64,000 nt of DNA from Chloranthus sessilifolius (lineage: Eukaryota > Streptophyta > Magnoliopsida > Chloranthales > Chloranthaceae). The DNA is taken from the NCBI GenBank assembly GCA_021018995.1, contig CM037593.1, positions 13,606,088 to 13,670,087 of the forward strand, in the 5' to 3' direction. Positions 55,561-64,000 of the stretch are shown in pieces. The notes beneath the pieces were generated by a model that was not told where the DNA came from, did no database searches, and saw nothing but the letters and a program-made list of their open reading frames with translations. Within the stretch, counting starts at the first letter, position 1. Each line of letters begins with the position of its first letter. A program made the translations under genes and the position numbers.

Positions 55561-57879
55561 ACAATTAGAAACACCTGATGATATAACAACCATCAGATGT
55601 TTTCATTGGATAACTAAATATAAGAATTAAAGTCCGAATATAGTTACATTTCGATACCAATCAGTCCATATATTTTAATAATTTTTACATTCTTATAGAT
55701 CCACGTGAAAATATAAAGGGCATCACATAGAAGAAGGTTTATACGAGAGAGAAATTGGTGTAAGAGGTGGTCAATTGGGATAATGCCAAGTAAAAGTTTG
55801 TTGGAGACTCCACATCAAAGCTGAATAAATTAGTTGTTAGTGAGACAACTAAGGATGTTGCTTGGTGCTATAATATATTTTTATCAATCTACATGTTATT
55901 TCTTTTCACTCTTTCGTATAACAATTTTTTATCCTAAATCTTAAGTCATTGTGTAAGTAGAAGAGCCAAGAAATCATAAGGGCATAATAGATAATGTGCA
56001 CTACGGTGACATTATTATCGCTAAAATTTGACTGTCCGAGATTCATGTTGATCTTATGCTAGCCTATTTTTTGGATGACATGTTGAAGCTGAGGCTAAGG
56101 CTGAGTTACAATTAGACTTGAGGGCAATAAAAAAGTTGTCTTTTGTAGTCTTTCAAGTAAATCATCTCCTTTCATATTCTATTCATTTTTGTTGATACAC
56201 TTGTATTTATATTTATTATCACATTTACATTTATACATTTATACATTTCTTTATATATACATGCATATGTAGATTGTTGTTTTTATACATCGCGTGAGAA
56301 ATCATGCATGTGATGACATAAATATTAAGAAAATAAAGTGTTTCAACGGCACTTGTTGTTAAGGTATTTTTTGGATAGCAACAAGACCACTAGGAGCAAT
56401 TTTTTATTAATAATAACAATTTTTGAATGCCGCTAATAATCTTATTTTTTTTAGTGGAAATTAGGAGGTGTCTTCTTTATAGAAGCAATGTGTCCCTCCT
56501 TAACAAAAAATTATAGAAGGTCTAGCACTATGCTTTATATTATAGTAGAGGGACCTACCTAGTAGTGGATGCACATACACTCATGCATGGAGTTCTTGGC
56601 TCCCAAACGTAACAAAAAAACCTTATTTGACTCTATTTGATTTCTTTAAAAATCTTTACCAGGATACTTTAACTCACTAGGATTGGGTATTGACATCTAA
56701 TTAGAGTTTTTGAGAGGTCATTCAATTAATTGCGGGATCCACTATATCACCAATTTTTTTTATTCGATTCACAAGCCATTCAAAGTTGAACAGACACTTG
56801 TAATGTTTGTCAGAATTTTGTTCACTTTCATGAAATCTATTTCATAAAATTTTCTAGTTTTGAAACATATTTTAAAGATATTTTAAGATATTTTTAATTG
56901 GGTCTTTCACATCACACGGCACACATGATGACATGATGATGCACACATCCAAGACAAGTGATCCAAGACCAGTAACCCATTCCAAATCTAGATTATGAAC
57001 GGCATGGTTACCAAATACAACTCCTTATATTTGTCATTTCTGCATGATCGAGGTTACTCTAGTGACCTGCATAAAAAGTCTTGGAACATTTCCTTACAAC
57101 CTAGTTCTCATATATTTGTCAAGCCAACATTGATATGATTTGATAGTTAAAATTTCGTTAAGATTAGATGGCTTAAAGACTACAAAAATAATTTGATAAT
57201 CTGTTGATTTTGGTGAGCACAATGACAAATTTCGCCAAAATTTGCTGAAAAGGTGGTTTAATGAGATTTTAGAGAAAATTTTAGAAATTTCAAAACATTT
57301 CTGTAATTTTTTTATATTTAATTGTTTATTTATTTATTTTAAATATGTTAGCAATTTTGTATGTAATTTAGTAATTTTTTTATAAAAATAGTAAATATAT
57401 TATCTATATATTTTCTAATTCTCAAAATTTTCTCAAATTTTTTCCAAAAGTCATAATTGATTCGAAATGTACTAAAAAGGCCACACAACGTATCGTAAAG
57501 AGAGTCTAACCTATGTGCTACAAGCCTACAATATTTTAGCCATTAAATTCAAACATAATCTCATATATATATATATATGTGCCAGAGTTAAACCCAGAGC
57601 CATATATCTATTAGTCAAGACTGAACTCTAGGTCCACAAAACCAAAATTACTAACCAAGTATGACACATTCAAATATACTGAAGTTTTATTCACCATACA
57701 CAACATTCCCACTAAAATATAAAATATATATTTTTTAATTTTAATTTTTTTTTATTTTGTTTATTATATGGTAGAACAAGGAAAGAGCAACAGGGCCAAG
57801 ACCAAGCTACAAAAATAAAGCACTCCTTCTAAAAACCTGTCTTCGTCATTATGACGTAAATCATTTTCTTCTCCGAAAA
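55561..57879. other. Intergenic with a decayed CACTA-like end
   Basis: 56428-56456 reads 'gccgctaataatcttattttttttagtg', matching the right end of the CACTA-derived MITEs at 28.5 and 29.0 kb. A left end is not clear ('caacggcacttgttg', 56344). 57200-57450 resembles the CGAAATTT-rich block at 14380-14470. No gene. Confidence 0.45.
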
Positions 57880-58522
57880 ATGACGATCTCGGTCAGGCTT
57901 GGGCCTACATGAAAAAGCTTGAGCCAGAAAACACCAGGCCTAGCCCAACCCAATTTTATATTTGAGCGCGTTCAAGCCTAATGTTGAGGGTGAAAAATAT
58001 TTGAGCCAACTAAAATTTGGCCCAAGCCTGATTATATAAGAGAAAAAGCTTGACTACCCGAGTCCAAACTGATCCGAACTCGAGTTGGATTGGTTTAGAG
58101 CATAAATAAAAAGCCGCAGCCTGAAAACAATCGGTCCGAGCCCAACCTGATTTTATACTCGTCCTGAGTTCGGACTTAACTTTTAAGGTCGAAATAATGG
58201 GGCCTATCAAAAGCCCTGCCTGCCCTACCCCGCCCGTTTACATACCTACAGTCTATTCCTATTATGTGACAAGAAAGAGTAGGGTTGTTAATGGGTCGGG
58301 TCAGGCCAAAATTTTGGCTGCTCAGAAAAAATGGCATATGCCCTACCTGCAGTCCAACCTGATCAGATGGTGCACACGACCGGACCCAAACCGATAACCC
58401 CCCCTATTTTTCATTATTTTTACACATAGTTATTCGGTCAAGTCCGGTCGTATGTCTCATGCCCGACCCAACCCGCCCGACGGTCAAGTTTATGTGGTTG
58501 ACCCGATCCCTTTACAGCGCTA
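57880..58522. mobile_element. Two hAT-like elements in a row
   Basis: 58280-58522 has ends TAGGGTTGTTAATGGGTCGGG and CCCTTTACAGCGCTA. 57885-58205 is a GCCCAAGCCT/AGGCTTGGGC-rich block ('aggcttgggcctacatg' to 'ggggcctatcaaaagcc') with poorer ends. Neither retains a convincing target duplication. Confidence 0.5.
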
Positions 58523-58627
58523 AGGATATTTGGTTTTAAAAAAAGGGCACTGCTCGGTGCACACCAATTTTTTCTTTGCACACATCACAAATAGAGAGAC
58601 TTTACAGTTTGGGGACCTTGCCATGTG

Positions 58628-58935
58628 AAAACATCATCTAAGCCGTCTGATTTGAAAGCCATGTGTTAAAGATCTTTAAAATAAAAAATTGGCACGAAGT
58701 ATGATCTCTCTCATATGGTTTAATGTTGTCAAAGGCCATTGTTCGATTCAACAATTGACTCCATGGAGTCAGATAATAAAGATCGTGTTTCATGCCGTCG
58801 ATGCCGATCTTTTGCATGACTGTATGGAATCAGATGATAAAGATCGTATTTCATGCCGCTGATGCCAATCTTTTGCATGAAAGACCTTTAGATTATGAGT
58901 TTTAAATCAGTAGATTAAGATGTTGTTATCACATA
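58628..58935. mobile_element. FB2 copy with a 61-bp tandem duplication
   Basis: The left arm 'aagccgtctgatttgaaagccatg' is present. Within it a unit containing 'agataataaagatcgtgtttcatgccg' (58771) is repeated 61 bp later as 'agatgataaagatcgtatttcatgccg'. Confidence 0.6.
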
Positions 58936-59669
58936 ACACAGATCTCCAAAATGCAAAGTCTTTTCATTTAAGTGATTTAAAGTGGTGTGGCTGAAGAAAA
59001 AATAGGTAGGCGCCTACCATGACCTATAAAAGACATTAAAGATGCTAAGGGTATTTTGGTAATCTTATGTACAATGGTAATAAGGTAATTTTAGTAAACT
59101 TTTATCTCTACTCTAAATCATGGATATTGGAGCCATCAATGGCTGCCCGTGAACCCTGCTGCCTCAACGGTTCCCAAAGGCACTCAACATTCTTGCATGC
59201 ACATTCACTCGTCACACCTACCACCCACCAGATCTTCAATGCCTTCTCTCCTTTTCATGCAACCTCACTTGTTTTATTCTAAGCACCATTCTATCCGTCC
59301 GATTGGCCACTAAACACTTTAACACTCCATACTACCGTTAGTTTTTTTTGTGGATCATTAATTATTCAAATATTTATAGGCCGTCCAAAAGGAAAAAAAT
59401 AATCAAACAATTCTAATCATCAAATTAGTATGATATTTTGATCGCGATCGATGGAAGAGGCATCCCAACAATTTGACGGTCTTGATTGAACGTTCACGAA
59501 TTTAGCAAAGATGGGAGAACTACCATCTTTTGTGCTGCTAAGCACCGCCTTATAATAACTAAGGAAAATGGAAAAGATGCAAGCCTCACGTAGATTCTCA
59601 TGTTATTGAGCTGGGCGAGTGTTGTAAAGTTGGCGGGGAAGCCGTTAGAAGGCAGATAAAAACAATTAT

Positions 59670-60055
59670 GGATACCATTATTTGCACCCTGTCAAAAGAG
59701 TAACCTCACCCAGTCCAGCCGAAACCATTGACTCCTTTATATCAGATGATGAAGCTTGTTTTTTCATCCCAATATTTGACATGACGGATTTTGTGATCAT
59801 GCATGTATCATCAGATCAGTTTTTTATTCCACACGTCATATATCCTACAAAGTAATCTAATAACCATATTTGACTTATATCAAATCATGTTCACTTTTTG
59901 AAATGTGTGTCAAGTGAAATAAAAAATCAGATAGGTTGATGGCATTCCTATGATCTCAAGATCTTTTATATAGAAGAATGTGAGGAAAAATATCTGCAGT
60001 GGATGGTTTTCAGTTGAATGAAATTATATTTTCACTGGGTGCAAATAATGGTAAC
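59670..60055. mobile_element. FB1 foldback MITE with clear TIRs, next to the glycine-rich gene promoter
   Basis: 'taccattatttgcaccc' (59673) and 'gggtgcaaataatggta' (60037) are perfect inverses and define the family ends. The interior has 'tcagatgatgaagcttgttttttcatccc' and the usual centre ('tttgacttatatcaaatcatgttcactttttg'). The right end is only about 70 bp upstream of the TATA box at 60127. Confidence 0.7.
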
Positions 60056-60126
60056 TCATTAGTGGTATATGTTATAATATTAAATAAAGTAGAAAAGAAA
60101 AAGATAATAATGAGGGGTGTGTCTTC

Positions 60127-60134
60127 TATATAAA
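60127..60134 (+). promoter_or_regulatory. TATA box of the glycine-rich protein gene
   Basis: TATATAAA lies 61 bp before the ATG at 60188. With usual spacing, transcription would start near 60158 and leave a 5' untranslated region of about 30 bases. Confidence 0.75.
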
Positions 60135-60187
60135 GCCTGCATGACTAGTCGAAAGTTGCATGCAGTTTAGTGTTACATTTGGTAGTC

Positions 60188-61636
60188 ATGGGGCATACAG
60201 AGGGAGAGCGGTTTTGGGTGTTTTTGGTGGTTTTAGGGTGTGTGGTGAGCGGTATTTGGTGCAGGGATATAGAGAAGAAAAATGGTGAGGAGGTGAAGAA
60301 ACCTGAGTTTTTCTTTGATTGGGGAAGTGGTTTTGGGGGTGGTGGTGGGGTTGGTTTTGGAGGGACGTCGAAAGGGGTAGGCTTTGGGCACTCTTTTAAT
60401 TTTGGGAAGGGAGGTGGCCTTGGGTTTGGGTTTGGTGGACCGGGTTCAGGTGGGACGAGAACCGGGTTTGGTTTTGGTGGACCGGGTTCAGGTGGGACGA
60501 GAACCGGGTTCGGGGTGGGTAGTGTTGGGGTGAGTGGGTGTACAAAAAAGGGTGGGGGTGGAAAAAAGGGAAGGCATCATGGTGGTGGTGGAATTGGTGG
60601 CGGATCAGGTGGAGGAATTGGAGGCGGAGGTGGAGCTGGTGGTGGGATTGGTGGAGGAGCCGGTGGAGGAATTGGCGGCGGAGGTGGAGCTGGTGGTGGG
60701 ATTGGTGGCGGAGCCGGTGGAGGAATTGGTGGTGGAGCCGGTGGAGGCATTGGCGGCGGAGGTGGAGCTGGTGGTGGAATAGGTGGCGGAGCCGGTGGAG
60801 GAATTGGTGGTGGAGCTGGTGGTGGAATTGGTGGCGGAGCTGGTGGAGGAATTGGTGGTGGAGCTGCGGGAGGAGTTGGTGGTGGGGGCGGAGCTGGTGG
60901 AGGAATTGGTGGCGGAGTTGGAGGCGGAGGTGGAGGTGGTGGGGGAGCTGGGGGAGGAATTGGAAGTGGAATTGGTGGCGGAGCTGGTGGAGGAATTGGT
61001 GGTGGAGCCGGTGGAGGAGTTGGTGGCGGAGGTGGAGCTGCTGGAGGAGTTGGAGGTGGAGTTGGTGGTGGTGGCGGAGCTGGTGGTGGGATTGGTGGCG
61101 GAGCCGGTGGAGGAATTGGTGGAGTTGGTGGTGGTGGTGGAGCTGGTGGAGGAATTGGTGGGGGAGCTGGTGGAGGAATTGGTGGCAGAGGTGGAGTTGG
61201 TGGTGGAGCTGGGGGTGGAGTTGGAAGTGGAGTTGGTGGTGGAGCTGGGGGAGGAATTGGTGGCAGCACCAGAGGTGGCATCGGTGCTGGTGTGGGAGGT
61301 GGTGGCGGAGTTGGTGGTGGTGGCGGAGGTGGAGTTGGGGGTGGAATTGGAGGTGGAGCAGGAGCGGGTGGTGGCATTGGCAAGGGAGGTGGAGTTGGGG
61401 GAGGAATTGGTGGTGGCATTGGCGGTGGAGGCAGTGTAGGTGGTGCTGGCGTTGGTGGAGGATTTGGTGGAGGAATAGGAGGTGGGATTGGAGGAGGAGG
61501 TGGTGGTGGTATTGGTGGAGGATTTGGAGGTGGTGCAGGAATTGGAGGCGGAGTAGGAGGTATAGGTAGTGGAGTGGGTGGTGGTGGCGGCATTGGTGGT
61601 GCAGGTTGGGAGACCTCTACGATGAAGAAGCCCTGA
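60188..61636 (+). CDS. Secreted glycine-rich (cell-wall type) protein
   Basis: A 482-codon single exon. I take the ATG at 60188, because the frame extends upstream only to a GTG. Residues 10-25 (WVFLVVLGCVVSGIWC) form a signal-peptide hydrophobic core, with cleavage likely just after, so the product should be secreted. Residues 26-48 are charged. Residues 50-116 are GFG-rich, with a 14-residue unit (GGPGSGGTRTGFGF) present twice. A basic, Cys-containing link (118-131, CTKKGGGGKKGRHH) follows, then about 340 residues of GGGIGGGAGGG-type repeats to the C-terminal WETSTMKKP. This is the layout of plant class I glycine-rich structural proteins of the cell wall. No RNA-binding (RRM) domain is present, so it is not an RNA-binding GRP. 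The simple GGN codons leave the other two plus frames and the antisense frame open as well, but only this frame has a signal peptide and promoter. Specific tissue or function cannot be deduced. Confidence 0.9.
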   Translation: MGHTEGERFWVFLVVLGCVVSGIWCRDIEKKNGEEVKKPEFFFDWGSGFGGGGGVGFGGTSKGVGFGHSFNFGKGGGLGFGFGGPGSGGTRTGFGFGGPGSGGTRTGFGVGSVGVSGCTKKGGGGKKGRHHGGGGIGGGSGGGIGGGGGAGGGIGGGAGGGIGGGGGAGGGIGGGAGGGIGGGAGGGIGGGGGAGGGIGGGAGGGIGGGAGGGIGGGAGGGIGGGAAGGVGGGGGAGGGIGGGVGGGGGGGGGAGGGIGSGIGGGAGGGIGGGAGGGVGGGGGAAGGVGGGVGGGGGAGGGIGGGAGGGIGGVGGGGGAGGGIGGGAGGGIGGRGGVGGGAGGGVGSGVGGGAGGGIGGSTRGGIGAGVGGGGGVGGGGGGGVGGGIGGGAGAGGGIGKGGGVGGGIGGGIGGGGSVGGAGVGGGFGGGIGGGIGGGGGGGIGGGFGGGAGIGGGVGGIGSGVGGGGGIGGAGWETSTMKKP

Positions 61637-62484
61637 ATAGAGACAAATGTTCTTTTATCATATATAGGGCAGGCTACTGCTACTATTTCTATATATGCTA
61701 TAATTCTGAAGCGTTCTCGTGTTTTTTTATTCTTACTGAACTACTTAAATGCTCATGTTCTAATTTCTATTGGGGTCTCTTAGTTTCTATCGGGTTGTAA
61801 AGCTTGTTTGTTCTCCACTAGCTTCTTCTTTCTTGAAAGATTAATTAATTAGTTGCCTTTATGGTGTCATCATCTTGTTTTATGGATTAACTCTACTCAC
61901 TGGCTTCGTAAGGTTAACAAGCTCATGATGAGTTGGCTGGTTTAGATGCATTGGCTATAGTTACACATATCAATAGCCACCACTAACTTGCTCAAATGCT
62001 GACTTTGACAGGTTTACAGGCTCTAAATCTCTTCCTCCTCCAAAGAGTTGATTATTGGCAAAGTGCATAAATACCAATTAAGATAAAAAGAAAAGAAAAA
62101 AGAGTCCAACCGTATCATTAGTTTTTGACAGGGTGTGAGAGAAAATGGGAAAAAAATCAAGCATTTCGATTTCTCGCCGATCAAAATCATAGGACGGTTC
62201 AAATTAACCGTGTAACCGCGTATTAATAGCACTGTAAAAAGTCAAAACGGAAACAGACTCCAAATTAAGATTAAAGAGAAGTTTTTTTTTCTTATTTTCT
62301 TACACAACCTCTTAATAAATTTAAGATAAACATGGACACTTTATTTTCTCTTACACTTTTTTTAAAATAAGCATGCACTATTTTTTTTTTTTTTCCTGTT
62401 TTCTCCGAAAGCACAAAATAAGAGTATAGGAGTAAGTCATTTATGATGGGCACAATTAAGTAAGAATTGAAAGATGACAGTCAC
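61637..62484. other. 3' flank of the glycine-rich gene and spacer
   Basis: T-rich after the stop, with no perfect AATAAA in the first 150 bases. 'ctattggggtctcttag' and 'ctatcgggttgtaaag' (61768 and 61787) are an imperfect repeat. Nothing coding was seen. Confidence 0.4.
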
Positions 62485-62745
62485 GATATCCGATATCGGG
62501 TATTGGTCCTTGGAGGGCGATACATACCGGCTTATTTTATTTATTTATTTTTAAATAAATTAAAAATATAAATATCGGCCAATGCCCGATACGTATCGGC
62601 CAATACGGGCCAGTATCGGTCAATATCGATACCGAGTTGGATACTCGATACGTATCTGCGCCGATACGTATCGGTTTGCCCCCAAACACCGATATATATC
62701 GCCGATACGTATCTGTATAGGCCGATATTTGATAGAGTACCTTCA
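62485..62745. repeat. GTATCGGCCGATAC-type dispersed repeat, copy 2
   Basis: Dense with GTATCGG/CCGATAC motifs and sharing 'taccgagttggatactcgatac' with 1327-1515. Begins 'gatatcgggtattggtccttggag' and ends 'ccgatatttgatagagtacctt'. Short ORFs on both strands are repeat by-products. Confidence 0.6.
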
Positions 62746-62784
62746 AATCTACCCACCAAATCTTTTAGTTCACCCATCCTGAAA

Positions 62785-63090
62785 CACATTGATTATATTG
62801 AATCGGATGATAGAGATTGTTTATCGTCCAAATCTTTCACACAATGGATCTTGAGAACATGGTCGTACCATCAGACGGTCAATTTTTTATTTCATGGGGT
62901 ACACACCTAAAAAGTGACCTTAAAATCAATTTTGAGCGTGTACGTGATGTTAAGGTCACTTTTCTAAGACGCGTGCTACAAGAAATAAAGCACTGACCAT
63001 CTGAGGGTAGGCCTATGATCTCAAGATCCATCATGTGAAAGATTGGGAGGATAAACGATCTCCATCAGCTGATTCTACCAAGTCAATGTG
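62785..63090. mobile_element. FB1 foldback MITE, well preserved
   Basis: 'gaatcggatgatagagattgtttatcgtccaaatctttcacacaatggatcttgag' on the left pairs with 'ctcaagatccatcatgtgaaagattgggaggataaacgatctccatcagctgattc' on the right. 'aaaaagtgaccttaaaatc' and 'gttaaggtcacttttct' flank the centre. Confidence 0.7.
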
Positions 63091-63307
63091 TTTTAGCATG
63101 GGTGAACTTAAGATTCAGTGGGTGGATTTAAAGGTACTCACTCTATTTGATACCTTGCGCACAGTTACCACCCGGTTAGGATATGGTTACCGATCGGGTA
63201 AGAACCGGTAACCGATCAGAAAACAATCAAATTCTGTCTTTTACTAGTTCTATGGGCATTCCCATCATTTCCTCCCTATGGTAGGTGAAAAGATTTGACC
63301 GCGCTAG

Positions 63308-63507
63308 TCGTCATGTAGTTGGGCAAAATGGAAGAGTAGTAGGGTCTTTTGGCGACAGTTGGGGTGGTTAAAACAGTTGGGTAAGGGATTTTGCCAATTC
63401 TAAATAGTTGTCATGTAGTTGGGCAAAATGGAGGAGTAGTAGGGTCTTTTGGCGATAGTTGGGGTGGTTAAAACAGTTGGATAAAGGATTTTGCCATATC
63501 CAAAACT
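63308..63507. repeat. Tandem duplication of a 100-bp unit
   Basis: 'tcatgtagttgggcaaaatg' begins at 63311 and 63411. The two copies differ at only a handful of positions ('gaagag'/'gaggag', 'gacagtt'/'gatagtt'), so the duplication is recent. Confidence 0.9.
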
Positions 63508-64000
63508 ACGGAAGCGATTTTGCCAACTCAGGAACTTAGGTAAGGCATCTTACAAAAATCATTTAAACATAAAACTGTAAACTATAAATAAGTGAACTAT
63601 AAATAATTTATAAACGAAACAGGGCATTTATACATAAATAAATAAAACAAGAGGGGGCACACATAAATATGTCAAAATGATTCTTTCATATCCATAGACT
63701 GCAGATGTGGTTGAACTAGAAATCAGGTTCAACCTGCTGGACCTAACCATAATACTAGGGTAACAATTCATGCAGTTTTTTCTCATAAATATGAAAAATT
63801 ACTTATGGATACTTTTTGCTTAATAGTACCTGATGCTGGGCCGACCAAGCTTTATCAATGTCACTCGGGTCAATCTCTCTCCCTCATCTTTGAAAAAAGT
63901 GTGGACGTCGATTTAGGGTTGATGCATGCTCTTAAATAGCTATGCACCTTCTAAGGCTTGGCCATTTAGGAAGAAGAGATCGACCTGAGCCCTGTTTGTG
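63508..64000. other. Window end, nothing recognised
   Basis: No ORF of note. A stretch at 63840-63995 is C-rich with 'gtgtggacgtcgatttagg'. It could belong to a feature outside the window, but nothing can be called. Confidence 0.35.

Noticed and set aside
60538..61569. 343-codon Trp/Arg-rich plus-strand ORF
   Set aside because: Out-of-frame reading of the same GGN repeat; composition is not that of a protein.
60577..61593. 338-codon antisense proline-rich ORF that looks like an extensin
   Set aside because: It is the mirror of GGN codons of the glycine-rich gene, with no signal peptide or promoter on that strand.

Overview
This window is plant nuclear DNA, very probably from an angiosperm. 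It is AT-rich and gene-poor, and it is packed with plant-type transposon remnants: hAT, CACTA, PIF/Harbinger, MULE and LTR/TRIM elements and LINE debris. It also holds an endogenous plant pararetrovirus (caulimovirid) locus. Its few intact genes belong to plant families: a SIP1-clade trihelix factor, a plant-specific multi-pass membrane protein and a secreted glycine-rich protein. I cannot assign the species.

Only three intact protein genes can be supported, and each reads as one uninterrupted exon. They are a 293-aa multi-pass membrane protein (31093-31974, +), a 415-aa trihelix transcription factor with a very acidic N-terminal region (46352-47599, -), and a 482-aa secreted glycine-rich protein (60188-61636, +) with a TATA box about 60 bp upstream of its ATG. 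They lie 13-15 kb apart and show no sign of working together. I recognised no tRNA, rRNA or CRISPR.

Layout. 1-31 kb: no gene; many short non-autonomous DNA elements, two large foldback MITE families, microsatellites, a GGTTTCG-type minisatellite, two copies of an LTR-like dispersed repeat and a degenerate telomere-like tandem. 31-32 kb: membrane protein gene. 33.5-37.6 kb: decayed pararetrovirus locus. It runs last ORF, as-1-like motifs, TATA box, tRNA-Met primer-binding site, leader, a hAT element inserted with a perfect 8-bp target duplication, movement-protein start, then an inverted coat-protein segment. 38-40 kb: paired inverted repeats and a LINE tail. 41.2-42.9 kb: a TRIM-like element whose 3' LTR carries a hAT-type MITE. 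45-46 kb: LINE reverse-transcriptase fragment beside a MITE, and TA arrays. 46.3-47.7 kb: trihelix gene. 48-60 kb: repeats, including a MULE-type element with another MITE nested inside it. 60-61.6 kb: glycine-rich protein gene with a foldback MITE ending just upstream of its promoter. 62-64 kb: repeats.

Repeat calls rest on terminal inverted repeats, target-site duplications and comparison between copies, all read by eye, so most outer borders are good to about 10-30 bp. Family names are inferences from TIR and TSD type.
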